This document shows, one piece after another, positions 46,664 through 56,323 of a stretch of 64,000 bases of DNA. A model generated the notes under the pieces. The model had not been told where the DNA came from and did no database searches. It worked only from the letters and a program-made list of their open reading frames with translations. The position numbers and the translations under genes were made by a program. The stretch comes from Paenibacillus sp. CC-CFT747. Lineage in GTDB: Bacteria > Bacillota > Bacilli > Paenibacillales > NBRC-103111. The stretch covers positions 3,030,001 to 3,094,000 of the forward strand of contig CP106741.1 of NCBI GenBank assembly GCA_030323305.1. Direction: 5' to 3'. How positions within the stretch are numbered: the first letter of the stretch is position 1; every line of letters starts with the position of its first letter.

Positions 46664-48247
46664 ATGTCTACCTCCATAGAGAAAGAGCTTCAAAGCGAAG
46701 TTGATAAAAGACGCACCTTCGCCATCATTTCCCACCCCGATGCGGGGAAAACGACGCTGACGGAGAAGCTGCTCCTGTTCGGGGGAGCCATCCGCCTCGC
46801 GGGTACGGTTAAAGGCCGCAAGGCCAGCAAGCACGCCACCTCCGACTGGATGGAGATCGAGAAGCAGCGCGGGATATCGGTTACGTCCAGCGTGATGCAG
46901 TTCGATTACGAGGGCTGCCGGGTCAACATTCTCGACACGCCCGGTCACCAGGACTTCTCGGAAGACACCTACCGCACGCTGACCGCGGCGGACAGTGCCG
47001 TCATGCTGATTGACTCGGCCAAAGGGGTCGAGGCGCAGACGAAGAAGCTTTTCCAGGTCTGCAGCAAGCGGGGGATCCCGATTTTTACCTTCATCAACAA
47101 AATGGACCGCGAGGGCCGCGACCCGTTCGAGCTGCTAGAGGAGCTCGAAGAAGTGCTCGGCATCCGCTCGTACCCGATGAACTGGCCGATCGGCTCGGGC
47201 AAGCAGTTTAACGGGGTGTACGACCGCGCGCAGACGCAGGTAGAGCTGTTCCAGGGCGACGAGCATACGAACATCAGCGTCCGCAAGGTGGACGGCTACG
47301 AGGACCCGCTGGTGAAGGAAATCGCCGGTGAGTTCCTTCACAAGAAGCTGTGCGAGGACCTGGAGCTTCTCGACGTGGCGGGCGACCCGCTCGACATGGA
47401 GAAGGTGCTGCGCGGCGAGCTGACCCCGGTCTTCTTCGGCAGCGCCATCAACAACTTCGGGGTGCAGACGTTCCTCGATAACTTCCTGCAGATGGCGCCG
47501 AAGCCGGAGCCGCGCAACAGCTCGGCGGGACCGATCGAGCCGACGGAGCCGAAGTTCAGCGGCTACGTTTTCAAGATCCAGGCCAACATGAACCCGGCTC
47601 ACCGTGACCGGATCGCGTTCCTGCGCATCGTGTCGGGTAAATTCGAACGCGGCATGGCGGTGAAGCACGTGCGGGTCGGCAAGGAGATCAAGCTGTCGCA
47701 GCCGCAGCAGTTTCTCGCCCAGGACCGCGACATCGTCGAGAACGCGTATCCGGGCGACATCATCGGGCTGTTCGACCCGGGCATCTTCCGCATCGGCGAT
47801 ACGCTCGCCCAAGGGCGGGAGCTGGAGTTCGACGAGCTGCCGACCTTCTCGCCGGAGCTGTTCTCGAAGGTAACGGTCAAGAACGCCCTGAAGCATAAGC
47901 AGTATCAGAAGGGCATCGACCAGCTGACGGAGGAGGGCACGATCCAAGTGTTCCGCACGATCGGCTTCGAGGATACGATTCTCGGCGTGGTCGGGCAGCT
48001 GCAGTTTGAGGTGCTCGAGCACCGGATGCGGGCGGAATACGGCGTGGAAATCCAGCTGCACCGGACGAATTACCAGTTCGCCCGCTGGATTGTCGACGAC
48101 AAGATCGACCCGAGTAAATTCCGCGTCAACTCGCAGCTCGTGAAGGACAAAAAGGACAACTACGTGGCCCTGTTCGAGAATGAGTATGCCCTTCGCACCT
48201 CGATGGAGAAGAACCCGACGGCGAAGTTTCTGGAGACCGCTCCCTAA
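46664..48247 (+). CDS. prfC: peptide chain release factor 3
   Basis: A 527-residue GTPase that recycles RF1/RF2 from the ribosome after termination. The P-loop region is IISHPDAGKTTLTEKLLLFG (around residues 19-38), switch II is NILDTPGHQDFSEDTYRTL, and the specificity motif is FINKMDREGRDPFELL. The C-terminal RF3 domain (VGQLQFEVLEHRMRAEYGV) is complete. The frame is intact and the length normal. GAAAGGAATTACC precedes the ATG. It is followed by a strong terminator. Confidence 0.97.
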   Translation: MSTSIEKELQSEVDKRRTFAIISHPDAGKTTLTEKLLLFGGAIRLAGTVKGRKASKHATSDWMEIEKQRGISVTSSVMQFDYEGCRVNILDTPGHQDFSEDTYRTLTAADSAVMLIDSAKGVEAQTKKLFQVCSKRGIPIFTFINKMDREGRDPFELLEELEEVLGIRSYPMNWPIGSGKQFNGVYDRAQTQVELFQGDEHTNISVRKVDGYEDPLVKEIAGEFLHKKLCEDLELLDVAGDPLDMEKVLRGELTPVFFGSAINNFGVQTFLDNFLQMAPKPEPRNSSAGPIEPTEPKFSGYVFKIQANMNPAHRDRIAFLRIVSGKFERGMAVKHVRVGKEIKLSQPQQFLAQDRDIVENAYPGDIIGLFDPGIFRIGDTLAQGRELEFDELPTFSPELFSKVTVKNALKHKQYQKGIDQLTEEGTIQVFRTIGFEDTILGVVGQLQFEVLEHRMRAEYGVEIQLHRTNYQFARWIVDDKIDPSKFRVNSQLVKDKKDNYVALFENEYALRTSMEKNPTAKFLETAP

Positions 48248-48314
48248 GTGGGGGAGCAGGCCCCGGAGGACATTTTCTCCTGTCCTTGCAGATGATGATT
48301 CCTCTATAAAAAGA

Positions 48315-48355
48315 CAAAAGTGTCCCGGCCATTAGGCGGGACACTTTTGCTTTTC
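48315..48355 (+). terminator. Rho-independent terminator of prfC (likely bidirectional)
   Basis: The perfect stem CAAAAGTGTCCCG/CGGGACACTTTTG is followed by T residues. It lies between convergent prfC and the TetR gene. Confidence 0.92.
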
Positions 48356-48359
48356 CAAC

Positions 48360-48903
48360 CTATAGAGATCTTCCCAACAGAGTCCCGGCTTGTTTCGCCA
48401 TGGTCTGAGGGGGATAAGGCATCTCGTTCCGGATCCACCATTCGATTACCCCTACATAAGCATTCCCGGCGTATTGCAGCAGAACGTCCTCATATAACTC
48501 CTCGTTTCTTCCACCCTCATTGTCCATTTCCCCTTTAAACCCTTCCATAATAAATTCCAGCAGTCGTGTACGGAAGGAAGGGGCTCCTTTGCTCGCCAGC
48601 ATGGTCGAGAAAAACAAATAATTTTTCTCGAAGTAGTCAAAGAAAGGTTCAAGGGCATTACTCCAATCCAGCTTGCAAGCCCATTCCCCCATTTCCCTAA
48701 TTTCTTGAATATGGGCTTCGATCAATTTATCCAACAAATCGAATTTGTCCTGGTAATGAAGATAGATGGTTCCCCTGTTTACGTTCGCCCGGTCTGCTAT
48801 TTCCTGAATGGTAATGTCATCGAAGTTTTTTCGGTCATCAGCTCAATGACCGCTTTTTCAAGGATTCCTGTGTCTTAAGAATGCGTCGGTCCACCTTGGC
48901 CAT
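48360..48903 (-). CDS. TetR-family repressor (frame broken twice)
   Basis: After repair, about 182 residues. The helix-turn-helix reads FDDITIQEIADRANVNRGTI, then YLHYQDKFDLLDKLI, a classical TetR N-terminus. The C-terminal ligand domain has a WSNALEPFFDYFEKNYLFFS core and ends GRSL. Two single-base losses break the first 45 residues: one near plus 48854-48861 and one at the T6 run 48826-48831 (A7 expected on the coding strand). It faces the MFS exporter across a spacer containing a perfect palindrome, the usual set-up of a drug-responsive repressor. Start is ATG 48903. Confidence 0.85.
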
Positions 48904-48946
48904 CGTAAATTCCACCTGACTTTCTTAAATAATAAACATCTTCCTT

Positions 48947-48972
48947 CGTTTTGTTGGTCTATCAACAAAACG
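48947..48972. promoter_or_regulatory. TetR-type palindromic operator
   Basis: CGTTTTGTTG-GTCTAT-CAACAAAACG: 10-bp perfect arms around six bases. It lies between the TetR gene and the MFS gene and just upstream of the MFS promoter, as expected for a TetR operator. A related shorter palindrome, TTGTTTAATAAACAA, stands in the same place before the alcohol dehydrogenase gene (50908-50922). Confidence 0.75.
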
Positions 48973-48986
48973 CGGTTTTTTATCCA

Positions 48987-49014
48987 TTGAACCTTTCGAT
49001 CTCTTCTCTATAAT
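48987..49014 (+). promoter_or_regulatory. sigma-A promoter of the MFS gene
   Basis: TTGAAC (48987-48992), a 16-base spacer and a perfect TATAAT (49009-49014). The stretch GGTTTTTTATCCATTGAAC just before it is almost repeated upstream of the alcohol dehydrogenase gene at 51032. Confidence 0.75.
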
Positions 49015-49130
49015 AATAGACGTAGGTTGATTAAACAATAAATTTCGTTTACACACTTCTTGTCGGTTATGGTGATCACAAAGGCGACTCAACTCCCGAT
49101 GCCGCAAATCTTTAAATCGAGGTGTTTCTA

Positions 49131-50302
49131 TTGACTAAGCAAAAGCATTTGTTGATTTTCATCTTAACCCTGGGCGTGTTCGGCATCTTAAATACCGAAA
49201 TGGGGGTTATCGGAATCTTGCCCTCCCTTGCGGAACACTTTGATGTCAGTATTTCACAAGCCGGATGGCTGGTGAGTCTTTTTGCCATAGGAGTAGCCGT
49301 GTCCGGTCCTACCATGCCGTTATTGTTTTCGGGGATGGATCGGAAGAAGGTGATGTTACTCGTACTTGGTGTTTTCGTTGCTGGAAACGTTGTTTCCGTA
49401 TGGGCGCCTACCTTCACGGTTGTCCTGCTTGCCCGTGTTATTCCCGCCTTCTTTCATCCGGTTTATTGCTCGCTGGCCTTTACCGTAGCCGCTAAATCGG
49501 TGACCGAGGAAGAAGTTCCCAAGGCCGTTTCAAAAGTCTTTATTGGTGTTTCCGCCGGTATGGTAGTCGGTGTACCCATCGCGAGTTATTTGGCGAGTGC
49601 TTTTTCTTTACAAATGGCGATGATATTCTTTGCCGTTGTAAACGGCATGGTATTCCTTGCTACCTTGTTCTTTGTCCCTTCTATGCCTGTTGAAGGAAGA
49701 CTTTCTTACGGAGCTCAATTGTCAGTCATAAAGAAACCTATCACTTGGATTTCTGCAGCGGCCGTCCTTTTGTTAAACTCTGCCGTATTCGGCGTTTATA
49801 GTTATTTTGCGGAGTATCTGAAGGCGGTAACGCATATGGCGCCGAATCCCATTAGTTTCCTGCTATTCCTGTACGGCGGCGCTAATATTGTGGGAAACGT
49901 ATTGGCGGGAAAGCTGCTTACGAAGCATGCCATTAAATGGGTCGTATCATCTTTTCCTTTTGCCTTGGGCGGCGTATACCTCGCGATATTTTTATTGGGA
50001 CCGTTTAGCCAGCCTATGGTGGTCATTACGCTAATTTGGGGGATTTTGGCCGGTATGGGGGGAATCTGAATCAATATTTAATGACGTCCGCCGCTCCGGA
50101 GGCACCGGATTTCGCTAATGGGTTATTTTTATCGTCCACCAACGTAGGAACAACCATAGGTGCTGCGGCAGGCGGGTTCTTTATAACAGGAATGGGTACA
50201 TCGTATGTCGTAATCGCAGGCTTCTTATCTCTAGTATTGAGTTTGGCCGTCCTTACACTCCGAAAGGATAGATTCGCCCCTGCTCGAAAACTTCCGGGGT
50301 AA
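49131..50302 (+). CDS. MFS drug/metabolite exporter, DHA1 (AraJ/YdhP-like) (frameshifted)
   Basis: After repair, about 390 residues with twelve hydrophobic helices. Helix 1 is LLIFILTLGVFGILNTEMGV, then IGILPSLAEHFDVSISQAGW; motif A follows helix 2 (GMDRKKVMLLVLG). Helices 4-5 contain LLARVIPAFFHPVYCSLAF. DHA1 transporters use the proton gradient to expel drugs, sugars or metabolites. TTG 49131 is favoured because GAGGTG lies six bases before it. The frame slips at the G6 run 50057-50062; one more G gives GMGGNLNQYLMTSAAPEAPD. Base composition is clearly AT-richer than most of the window. Confidence 0.88.
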
Positions 50303-50381
50303 ATAACTTTGTATAAGATACTGAACAACAGATATAGGTTTGTGGAATAATCGACGAATGGCATAGGGGGATACCAATCGA

Positions 50382-50885
50382 ATGATAAAGGGATTAGATT
50401 TGCTTCTTGCTTTGGTGATGGTCGCTTCCCTTGCGGCTTGCGGGGGAAAAGAGGAGTCCAGCTTCCAAGCCAACCAACCTTCTGCTTCTTCGAACCAAGA
50501 AAATCAGAGCGCGAAAGAGGTTAGGCTAAAATTAATAATGAATCCTGATGAATTCATTGTGAAAATGTATGATAATCCGACAAGCCGCGACTTTCTGTCC
50601 AGGCTCCCGTTAACGCTAACCTTTAAGGAGTTTGGCGGCTTCGAAAAATTGACCATCCTGGAAAAAGAATTATCTACAGAAGATGCGCCACCAGGAAGCG
50701 ATCCGGAGGTTGGAGATTTGGGCTATTACGCTCCTTGGAAAGATGTAAACCTGTATTATAAAGACTGGAGTTATTCGAGCGGACTTGTCAAATTAGGGAA
50801 GATCGAATCCGGACTGGAGGATTTCACAAAAAAGCTTCAAGATACGAAAGGTGATTTTACGGTGACTATTCAAAAAATAGACTAA
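50382..50885 (+). CDS. lipoprotein with cyclophilin-like domain
   Basis: A 167-residue exported lipoprotein: hydrophobic signal GLDLLLALVMVASLAACGGK with lipobox LAAC (Cys at residue 20), then a Ser/Asn/Gln-rich spacer. A ~110-residue cyclophilin-like beta-barrel follows (LIMNPDEFIVKMYDNPTSRD, then FLSRLPLTLTFKEFGG, GDLGYYAPWKDVNLYYKDW). This fold (the cyclophilin_like family) occurs in many proteobacteria and bacilli and lacks proven isomerase activity. It is AT-rich like the MFS gene upstream and probably part of the same acquired unit. GGGGGATACC precedes the ATG. Confidence 0.83.
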   Translation: MIKGLDLLLALVMVASLAACGGKEESSFQANQPSASSNQENQSAKEVRLKLIMNPDEFIVKMYDNPTSRDFLSRLPLTLTFKEFGGFEKLTILEKELSTEDAPPGSDPEVGDLGYYAPWKDVNLYYKDWSYSSGLVKLGKIESGLEDFTKKLQDTKGDFTVTIQKID

Positions 50886-50907
50886 TAATAAGTCAATCTT
50901 TATTAAT

Positions 50908-50971
50908 TTGTTTAATAAACAACGAATGGCGGTTTTTTAACCATTGAAACCATCCTGGTTTCCTTTATAAT
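50908..50971 (+). promoter_or_regulatory. operator-like palindrome and promoter of the alcohol dehydrogenase gene
   Basis: The perfect palindrome TTGTTTAATAAACAA (50908-50922) is followed by TTGAAA (50944-50949), a 16-base spacer and TATAAT (50966-50971). The spacer length, -10 box and the GCGGTTTTTTA..CCATTGAA context match the MFS promoter at 48971-49014, implying common control by the TetR protein. Confidence 0.68.
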
Positions 50972-51031
50972 AAACAGGTGTTGATTAATTGGGAAGTGTT
51001 TATACCATCATGAAGTGGAGGAAATTATACC

Positions 51032-52081
51032 ATGATTAATGCTAATGCACGCGCTGTATTCAGCCCAGACGGTCCATTCAAGCTCACGACTATTGAGCGC
51101 AGGGACCTTCAGCCGCATGATGTTCTAATAGAGATAAAATACGCCGGGATATGCCACTCCGACATTCACACGGCCCGCGGCGAATGGGGACCGGTCCAGT
51201 ACCCGCTCGTTCCGGGTCACGAGATCGCCGGCATTGTAGCCCAGGTCGGTTCGGACGTCACCAAGTATGCCGTTGGCGACCGGGTGGGGGTTGGCTGCAT
51301 GGTTGACTCGTGCGGGGAATGCGTGAACTGTCACAACGGAGAGGAGCAGTACTGCCTGGAAGGAAATACAGGCACCTATGCCGCAACCGACCGTTACGGG
51401 CAATACACGCAGGGCGGTTATTCTACTCATATCGTCGTAACGGAAGATTTCGTGGTTCGAATCCCGGACGGGCTTCCGCTTGACGCCGCCGCCCCGCTGC
51501 TGTGCGCCGGCATTACGACGTATTCGCCGCTGCGCCATTGGGAAGCTGGTCCCGGCAAGAAGGTAGCGGTCGTGGGACTTGGCGGACTGGGCCATATGGC
51601 GGTGAAGTTGGCGCATGCCATGGGGGCGGAGGTGACGGTTCTGTCTCAATACCTGAAGAAGAAAGAGGACGGGCTGAAGCTTGGAGCCGATCATTATTAT
51701 GCCACGAGCGATCCGGAAACGTTCAAGAAACTGGCGGGTTCGTTCGACCTGATCGTCAATACGGTCAGCGCGAAAGTCGATATGAATGCCTACCTTTCGT
51801 TGCTGGCGCTGGACGGCACGCTCGTCAATGTCGGCGCACCGGCGGAGCCGCTGTCCGTTAATGTATTCTCCCTGATCGGTCACCGCCGGTCATTTGCAGG
51901 ATCGATGATCGGGGGAATCCGCGAAACGCAGGAGATGCTTGATTTTTGTGCAGAACACCACATTGCTCCTGAGATCGAGGTTATTTCCGCGAATCAGATT
52001 GATGAAGCTTGGGAGCGTGTATTGGCTTCCGATGTGCGGTATCGGTTTGTCATCGACATCAGCACGATGAATAAGGAATAG
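51032..52081 (+). CDS. zinc-dependent alcohol/aldehyde dehydrogenase, YahK/CAD type
   Basis: A 349-residue medium-chain dehydrogenase of the cinnamyl-alcohol/YahK group, NADP(H)-dependent aldehyde reductases. The catalytic zinc ligands are in [17 protein letters not shown] and PGHEIAGIV. The structural zinc site has the four cysteines of [15 protein letters not shown]. The nucleotide fold is [20 protein letters not shown]. The frame is intact; GTGGAGGAAATTATACC precedes ATG 51032. Its promoter matches that of the MFS exporter, so it probably helps the same detoxification response. Confidence 0.93.
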   Translation: MINANARAVFSPDGPFKLTTIERRDLQPHDVLIEIKYAGICHSDIHTARGEWGPVQYPLVPGHEIAGIVAQVGSDVTKYAVGDRVGVGCMVDSCGECVNCHNGEEQYCLEGNTGTYAATDRYGQYTQGGYSTHIVVTEDFVVRIPDGLPLDAAAPLLCAGITTYSPLRHWEAGPGKKVAVVGLGGLGHMAVKLAHAMGAEVTVLSQYLKKKEDGLKLGADHYYATSDPETFKKLAGSFDLIVNTVSAKVDMNAYLSLLALDGTLVNVGAPAEPLSVNVFSLIGHRRSFAGSMIGGIRETQEMLDFCAEHHIAPEIEVISANQIDEAWERVLASDVRYRFVIDISTMNKE

Positions 52082-52171
52082 CAGCAATGGAAGGGGCACG
52101 CCTATGGTGTGCTTCTTTCCTTAGGTCGGTACGGAATAAATCATTAGAGAAAGCAGGATATATCACGCAGA

Positions 52172-52203
52172 AAACGGCAGCCGATGAAGGCTGCCGTTTG
52201 TTG
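52172..52203. terminator. terminator between convergent genes
   Basis: The stem AAACGGCAGCC/GGCTGCCGTTT with a GATGAA-like loop is T-rich on the plus side and A-rich on the other, so it may act on both strands. Confidence 0.8.
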
Positions 52204-52240
52204 TGACACAAGCGCCCGAAGGCCGGGCTGCCGTGCCCGG

Positions 52241-53137
52241 CTACCCATTGTCCGGACCGCGCTCCAGTTGTTCCCGGCGGAATCGGGCTGGCGGGATGCC
52301 CATCTCCGCGGTGAACACCCGGGTGAAATAATGGACGGTCTCAAAGCCGGTAAACTGCGCCACCTCCTTGATGGTGTGCGTGGTCGTCTTCAGCAGGCCC
52401 ACGGCGCGGGATATCCGCTCCCGGTTGACGTAGGCGGTGAAGGTCAGGCCCGTTTCCTCCGAGAAGAGCCGCGACAAGTGGCGGGAGGACAGGTGCAGGT
52501 AGTCCGCCACCGCTTCGAGGTGCAGAGGCCGGGAGAGGTTGTCCATAATAAACAGCTTCGCCTGATGGAGCTGCACCGAAGGCAGCTTCTTGGCCGGGAG
52601 ACGGGAATCAGGGACCGCTTCCTTGCCGAGAAAAAGCTCGGGCAGCGACGCGAGAAGCGAGTAGGCGAGCGACCGGACCAGCCCGTCATTCGGCACCGCC
52701 CGGGCCGCCCTCAGGTGAAGGGAACGCCAGATCAGGGCGGATACGGACTCTTCCGCATCGTGGACCACCCGGTTATCGGTCTGCCCCAGCTTGCGGAAGC
52801 GCTCCTTCTCCTCAGGGGAGGGAGGAGATGGTTCTGCCTCAAACGCCGTAAACAGCAGCAGCAGGCCCTCTTGGCTTCGAATCTGGTGCCAAATGCCCGG
52901 GCGCGAGCAGAAGAGGGTTCCGGGCCGCAGCTCGAACCATTCCCCGTCGTCAAGGTAAGCCCCCGTACCTTCGAGAACATAGCACACCTCGAAGAAGGAA
53001 TGACGATGGACCGGGTTATCGTAATGCGCAGGCTGGGCTCCCCAGTAATGCACCTGAAAGGAGACTCCGTTTCCCGGCAGGGCGAGCGCTTCCACATTCA
53101 ACACGAGAGAGGCATTCCGGCAGGCGTCCTTGTACAT
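52241..53137 (-). CDS. AraC-family transcriptional regulator
   Basis: About 298 residues. The N-terminal half is a cupin sensor domain (YDNPVHRHSFFEVCYVLEGT, then GAYLDDGEWFELRPGTLFC). The C-terminal ~100 residues form the AraC double helix-turn-helix (LHLEAVADYLHLSSRHLSRL and TIKEVAQFTGFETVHYFTRV, then GIPPARFRRE). ATG 53137 (MYKDACRN) is preferred over 53197 because an AAGGAATGGG site precedes it. It is divergent to the PhyH gene, which is its likely target; the ligand is unknown but AraC cupin regulators usually sense sugars. Confidence 0.9.
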   Translation of the reverse strand: MYKDACRNASLVLNVEALALPGNGVSFQVHYWGAQPAHYDNPVHRHSFFEVCYVLEGTGAYLDDGEWFELRPGTLFCSRPGIWHQIRSQEGLLLLFTAFEAEPSPPSPEEKERFRKLGQTDNRVVHDAEESVSALIWRSLHLRAARAVPNDGLVRSLAYSLLASLPELFLGKEAVPDSRLPAKKLPSVQLHQAKLFIMDNLSRPLHLEAVADYLHLSSRHLSRLFSEETGLTFTAYVNRERISRAVGLLKTTTHTIKEVAQFTGFETVHYFTRVFTAEMGIPPARFRREQLERGPDNG

Positions 53138-53212
53138 AATCCCATTCCTTATGTCCGATTTGTGCAAAAAAGTGTCTTCCGTATGCAAAGACCGCAAACG
53201 CTTTATCCCTCT

Positions 53213-53218
53213 ATAATA
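53213..53218 (+). promoter_or_regulatory. -10 box of the PhyH gene
   Basis: TATAAT at 53213-53218, about 40 bases before the gene, in the short divergent spacer. No good -35 box is visible, which fits an activator-dependent promoter such as one used by an AraC protein. Confidence 0.5.
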
Positions 53219-53255
53219 TAGACAAATTCAGAGATTGACCAGGGAGGCGAATAAC

Positions 53256-54043
53256 TTGATAAGCGAGAAAGATGTGGAATTTTACAAAGAAAACGGGTAC
53301 CTTCTCGTCAAAAAGGTCTTTAACGCGGAGGAAGTGGCGGAGATGAGAACCGCTCTTGACGGCATCCTTCAACGCGCGGCCGAATCGAAGTATGACCGCA
53401 ACAGCGCCTGGAACAATGACTTTCTCTCCCCGAGGAGATGAAGAAGCTGGTGCTGAAGGGCTTCCACGACGTTCATTACCAGGATGCGGCCTTCACCCGG
53501 GCCGCCGTCCATCCGAACATGCGCGCGGTCCTGTCGAAGCTGATCGGGCCGAACGTTCAGCTTCACCACAGCAAGATGCTAGTGAAGCCGCCGGAGAATG
53601 GCGCCGCCTTCCCCATGCACCAGGATCAGCCTTATTTTCCTCACGTCAGCCATACGATGATGGCCGGAAGCCTTCATCTCGACGACGCGGACGAGGAGAA
53701 CGGCTGCCTCCACGTCATTCCGGGCTCTCACAAGAACGGCCCGATGCCTCATGTAGGCTCGCATTTCTTAAGCCACAAGGAATACCCCATCTCGATGGGA
53801 ACCCCTTGTCCGGCGGAGGCGGGAGACGTGCTCTTCTTTAACTATTTGACCGTTCACGGCTCGAACGTCAACCGGAGCTCCCGGACGAGGCGCAACGTGC
53901 TGTATCAGTTCCGGGATCCGATGGATCTTCCGGAGAAGAACGTCCATGTCAACTGGGGACAAGGCCTTATGATTTGCGGCCATAACCCGACGTATGTGGA
54001 ATACAGGCCGGATATGGCTCGTCTAGAACCGGCCAAGGCTTAG
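53256..54043 (+). CDS. phytanoyl-CoA dioxygenase (PhyH) family protein (frameshifted)
   Basis: After repair, about 263 residues of the Fe(II)/2-oxoglutarate dioxygenase PhyH family. The iron site is HQD in AFPMHQDQPYFPHVSHT with the distal His in FNYLTVHGSNVNRSS, and Arg for 2-oxoglutarate follows in RTRRNVLYQFRDP. Its substrate is unknown; members hydroxylate a wide range of small molecules. One C is missing in the run 53428-53431; repair gives NNDFLSPEEMKKLVLKGFHD. TTG 53256 has GGGAGG eight bases upstream, better than the TTG at 53235. It is divergent to the AraC gene. Confidence 0.88.
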
Positions 54044-54167
54044 CCCCCAGCGCAGAGCTCATGGCAAGCTCGATTCGGACCCCGTTTAGCGGAGGCCGCC
54101 TGCAGCTTCGCCTGCCATCCGGGAAGGGAGCCGCTTGAGAAAGGCGAACCCGCCCCCATAACGTAAG

Positions 54168-54211
54168 AAAGCCGTCCCAAGCCCGAAACCGGGCTTCCGG
54201 ACGGCTTTTTG
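54168..54211 (+). terminator. Rho-independent terminator of the PhyH gene
   Basis: The stem GAAAGCCGTCC/GGACGGCTTTT with an inner AAGCCCG/CGGGCTT hairpin is followed by T residues. Confidence 0.9.
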
Positions 54212-54339
54212 GCGTGAGGGAAGTTTCGAACACCTGCAATCCGGCGAATCCCCCTGTCCATTGGCCCTTCCCAAATACAAGCCGGGTCATAAACTGTTGG
54301 TATTGAGGCGTCCGTACAAAGAGCTAAGGGTGTGTCTAA

Positions 54340-55433
54340 ATGCATATTTGCATGATTGCGCCGGAAACCTTACCGGTTCCTTCCCGGGGAGGCTCGGTGG
54401 AGATTTGCATGCTGGCTGTCGCTAAGGAGCTCGCCAAGGAGCATAAAGTCACCTTGATCAGCCGTACGTCCTCCAGACTGAACGGCACCACAACGGAAGG
54501 GGAATTAACCATCATCCGCGTTCCCTCCGGAGACCCGATGACGTACCTGTCGAATGTCATCGCGTATATGGAAGGCAAGGAATTCGACTGGATTCAGGTG
54601 GACAACCGCCCCCGTTTTCTGCCTATGGTGAAGAGGAGCTTCCCCAAACGCCCGTATCCGTGTTCCTCCATTCCCTGACGTATGTGAGCAAGAAACGCGT
54701 GCAGAAGGATTTGGAGAAGGCCGATCTGATTGTAGGCAACAGCGCCTCCCTCAAGAAAAAGCTCACCAGCAGATTTCCCGGTCTGAGGCCTTCCATCCGC
54801 TATGTCCACTTGGGGGTGGACAGTGACCGGTTCCGGCCGCCCACGGACAGGGAACGGAGCAGGGTGCGCAAGCGGTACCGGCTCGGCCGCAAGTTTGTCG
54901 TGGCCTATGCCGGCCGGATCATCCCTCGCAAAGGAGTCGATGTGCTCATCCGCGCCGTCCGCCGGATGGGCTCCCGCCGGAAGGTCGGGCTTCTCGTGGC
55001 GGGCACGGCCGATTCCGCTTACGCCCGCTCCATGCGGCGGCTGAGCCATAAGCTCGGGGTCTCCGCCCGGTTCGCCGGTCAGGTCCCGCATCCCGACATG
55101 CATGAGCTTTACTGGGGGGCGGACTGCTTCGTCTGTCCCTCCCAGAAGCATGAGGCCTTCGGGCTCGTCAACGTGGAGGCGATGGCCACGGGACTGCCGA
55201 TCGTCGCCTCCGGCATGGGCGGAATCAAGGAAATCGTCCGCCACAAGAAGAACGGACTGCTGGTCCGCGATTACCGGAGCCCCAAGGGCTTCAGCCGGCA
55301 GCTGAAGAAGCTCTTCAAGGATCCCGTCTTCGCCAAGCAGCTTGGGCAGAAGGCAAGGGAAGATATCCTCCTCCGTTTTCCTTGGAAGCGGACGGCGGAA
55401 CGGTTGGCCGAGCTGTACCGCAGCCATTCTTAA
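54340..55433 (+). CDS. group 1 glycosyltransferase (GT4), CotSA-like (frameshifted)
   Basis: After repair, about 365 residues of a GT-B glycosyltransferase. The N-domain start is MHICMIAPETLPVPSRGGSV. The C-domain has FVVAYAGRIIPRKGVDVLI and the donor-binding CPSQKHEAFGLVNVEAMA, then GLPIVASGMGG with the Glu pair for the nucleotide sugar. The length and the KLTSRFPGLRPSIRYVHLGV segment resemble the spore-coat protein CotSA. One C is missing near 54642-54645 (repair: FPQTPVSVFLHSLTYVSKK). It sits directly before a YheC/D-type ATP-grasp gene, a typical coat-gene pairing. Confidence 0.87.
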
Positions 55434-55463
55434 CTCATCAAGCCAACGAACAAGGGGAAGATT

Positions 55464-56214
55464 GTGTTGAGCAGGTATGTAGCCAGTAAGTGGAGGAAGA
55501 CGGAAGCCCTTCTGCCGGATCCGGCGATAAGGGATTACATTCCGGCGACCGTCAAGATGACCAGATCCTCGCTGCATGATATGCTGGTGCGTTACGGTAC
55601 CGTCTATATCAAGCCCGATTCGGGTCTGCAAGGCAAGGGAGTCATGAGGGTGGAGAGAAGGGAAGGCCGCCGGCATAAGTACAAGTACCAGGCGGGGGAA
55701 AAGATCTACCATTTCCGCGTATACGGCGAACTGTACGACGCCCTCCGCAAGGTGATCAAGGGCAGGAAGTATCTCGCCCAAAAGGGATTCCGATGCTTAC
55801 TTACAATAAGCGTCCGTTCGACCTCCGGGTCATGGTCCAGACCAACCTGGATCAAAAGTGGGAAACGACCGGCATCATCGGACGGGTAGCGCACCCGAAG
55901 AGGATCGTCACGAATTATCACAGCGGAGGGCAGCTGAAGCCCGTGGAGAAGCTGCTGACCCCTATCTGTCGCCAAGCCGCAAGAAAGAGCAGATCCGCGA
56001 GCTCGAGGAGCTGGGGGTCCGGGTGGGCAGACGGATGGGGAGCCGGTTTCCCGGGGTGAAGGAAGTCGGACTCGACGTGGCGCTGGACGGAAAGGTGCGT
56101 CCCTGGATTCTTGAAGTCAACACGCGGCCGGATCCGTACATTTTCCGCACATTAAAAGACAAGGAAATCTTCCGGCGGATTTACCGGTACGCCAAAGCTT
56201 ATAAGCGGTTGTAA
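55464..56214 (+). CDS. YheC/YheD-type ATP-grasp protein, endospore coat-associated (frame broken twice)
   Basis: After repair, about 251 residues. ATP-grasp features are VYIKPDSGLQGKGVMRVERR (ATP-binding Lys), KRPFDLRVMVQTNLDQKWET, VGLDVALDGKVRPWILEVNT (metal-binding Glu/Asn) and a terminal RYAKAYKRL. The family is attached to the spore coat in Bacillus; its substrate is unknown. The frame slips at 55784-55786 (repair: AQKGIPMLTYNKRPF) and at 55959-55962 (repair: LLTPYLSPSRKKEQI). GTG 55464 has AAGGGGA upstream. The spacing to the glycosyltransferase is 30 bases. Confidence 0.87.
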
Positions 56215-56251
56215 CCCTGCCTCCGAAAGGACTGACGTTCGGACGGAGGAC

Positions 56252-56287
56252 AAGACGACGGCCGGCCTAAACAGGGCCGGTCTTTTT
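56252..56287 (+). terminator. probable Rho-independent terminator
   Basis: An imperfect GC stem (GACGGCCGGCC against GGGCCGGTC) is followed by five T residues after the ATP-grasp gene. Confidence 0.68.
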
Positions 56288-56323
56288 GCTTTGGCCTATA
56301 GGACAGCGCTCCCAACAAAAGGA

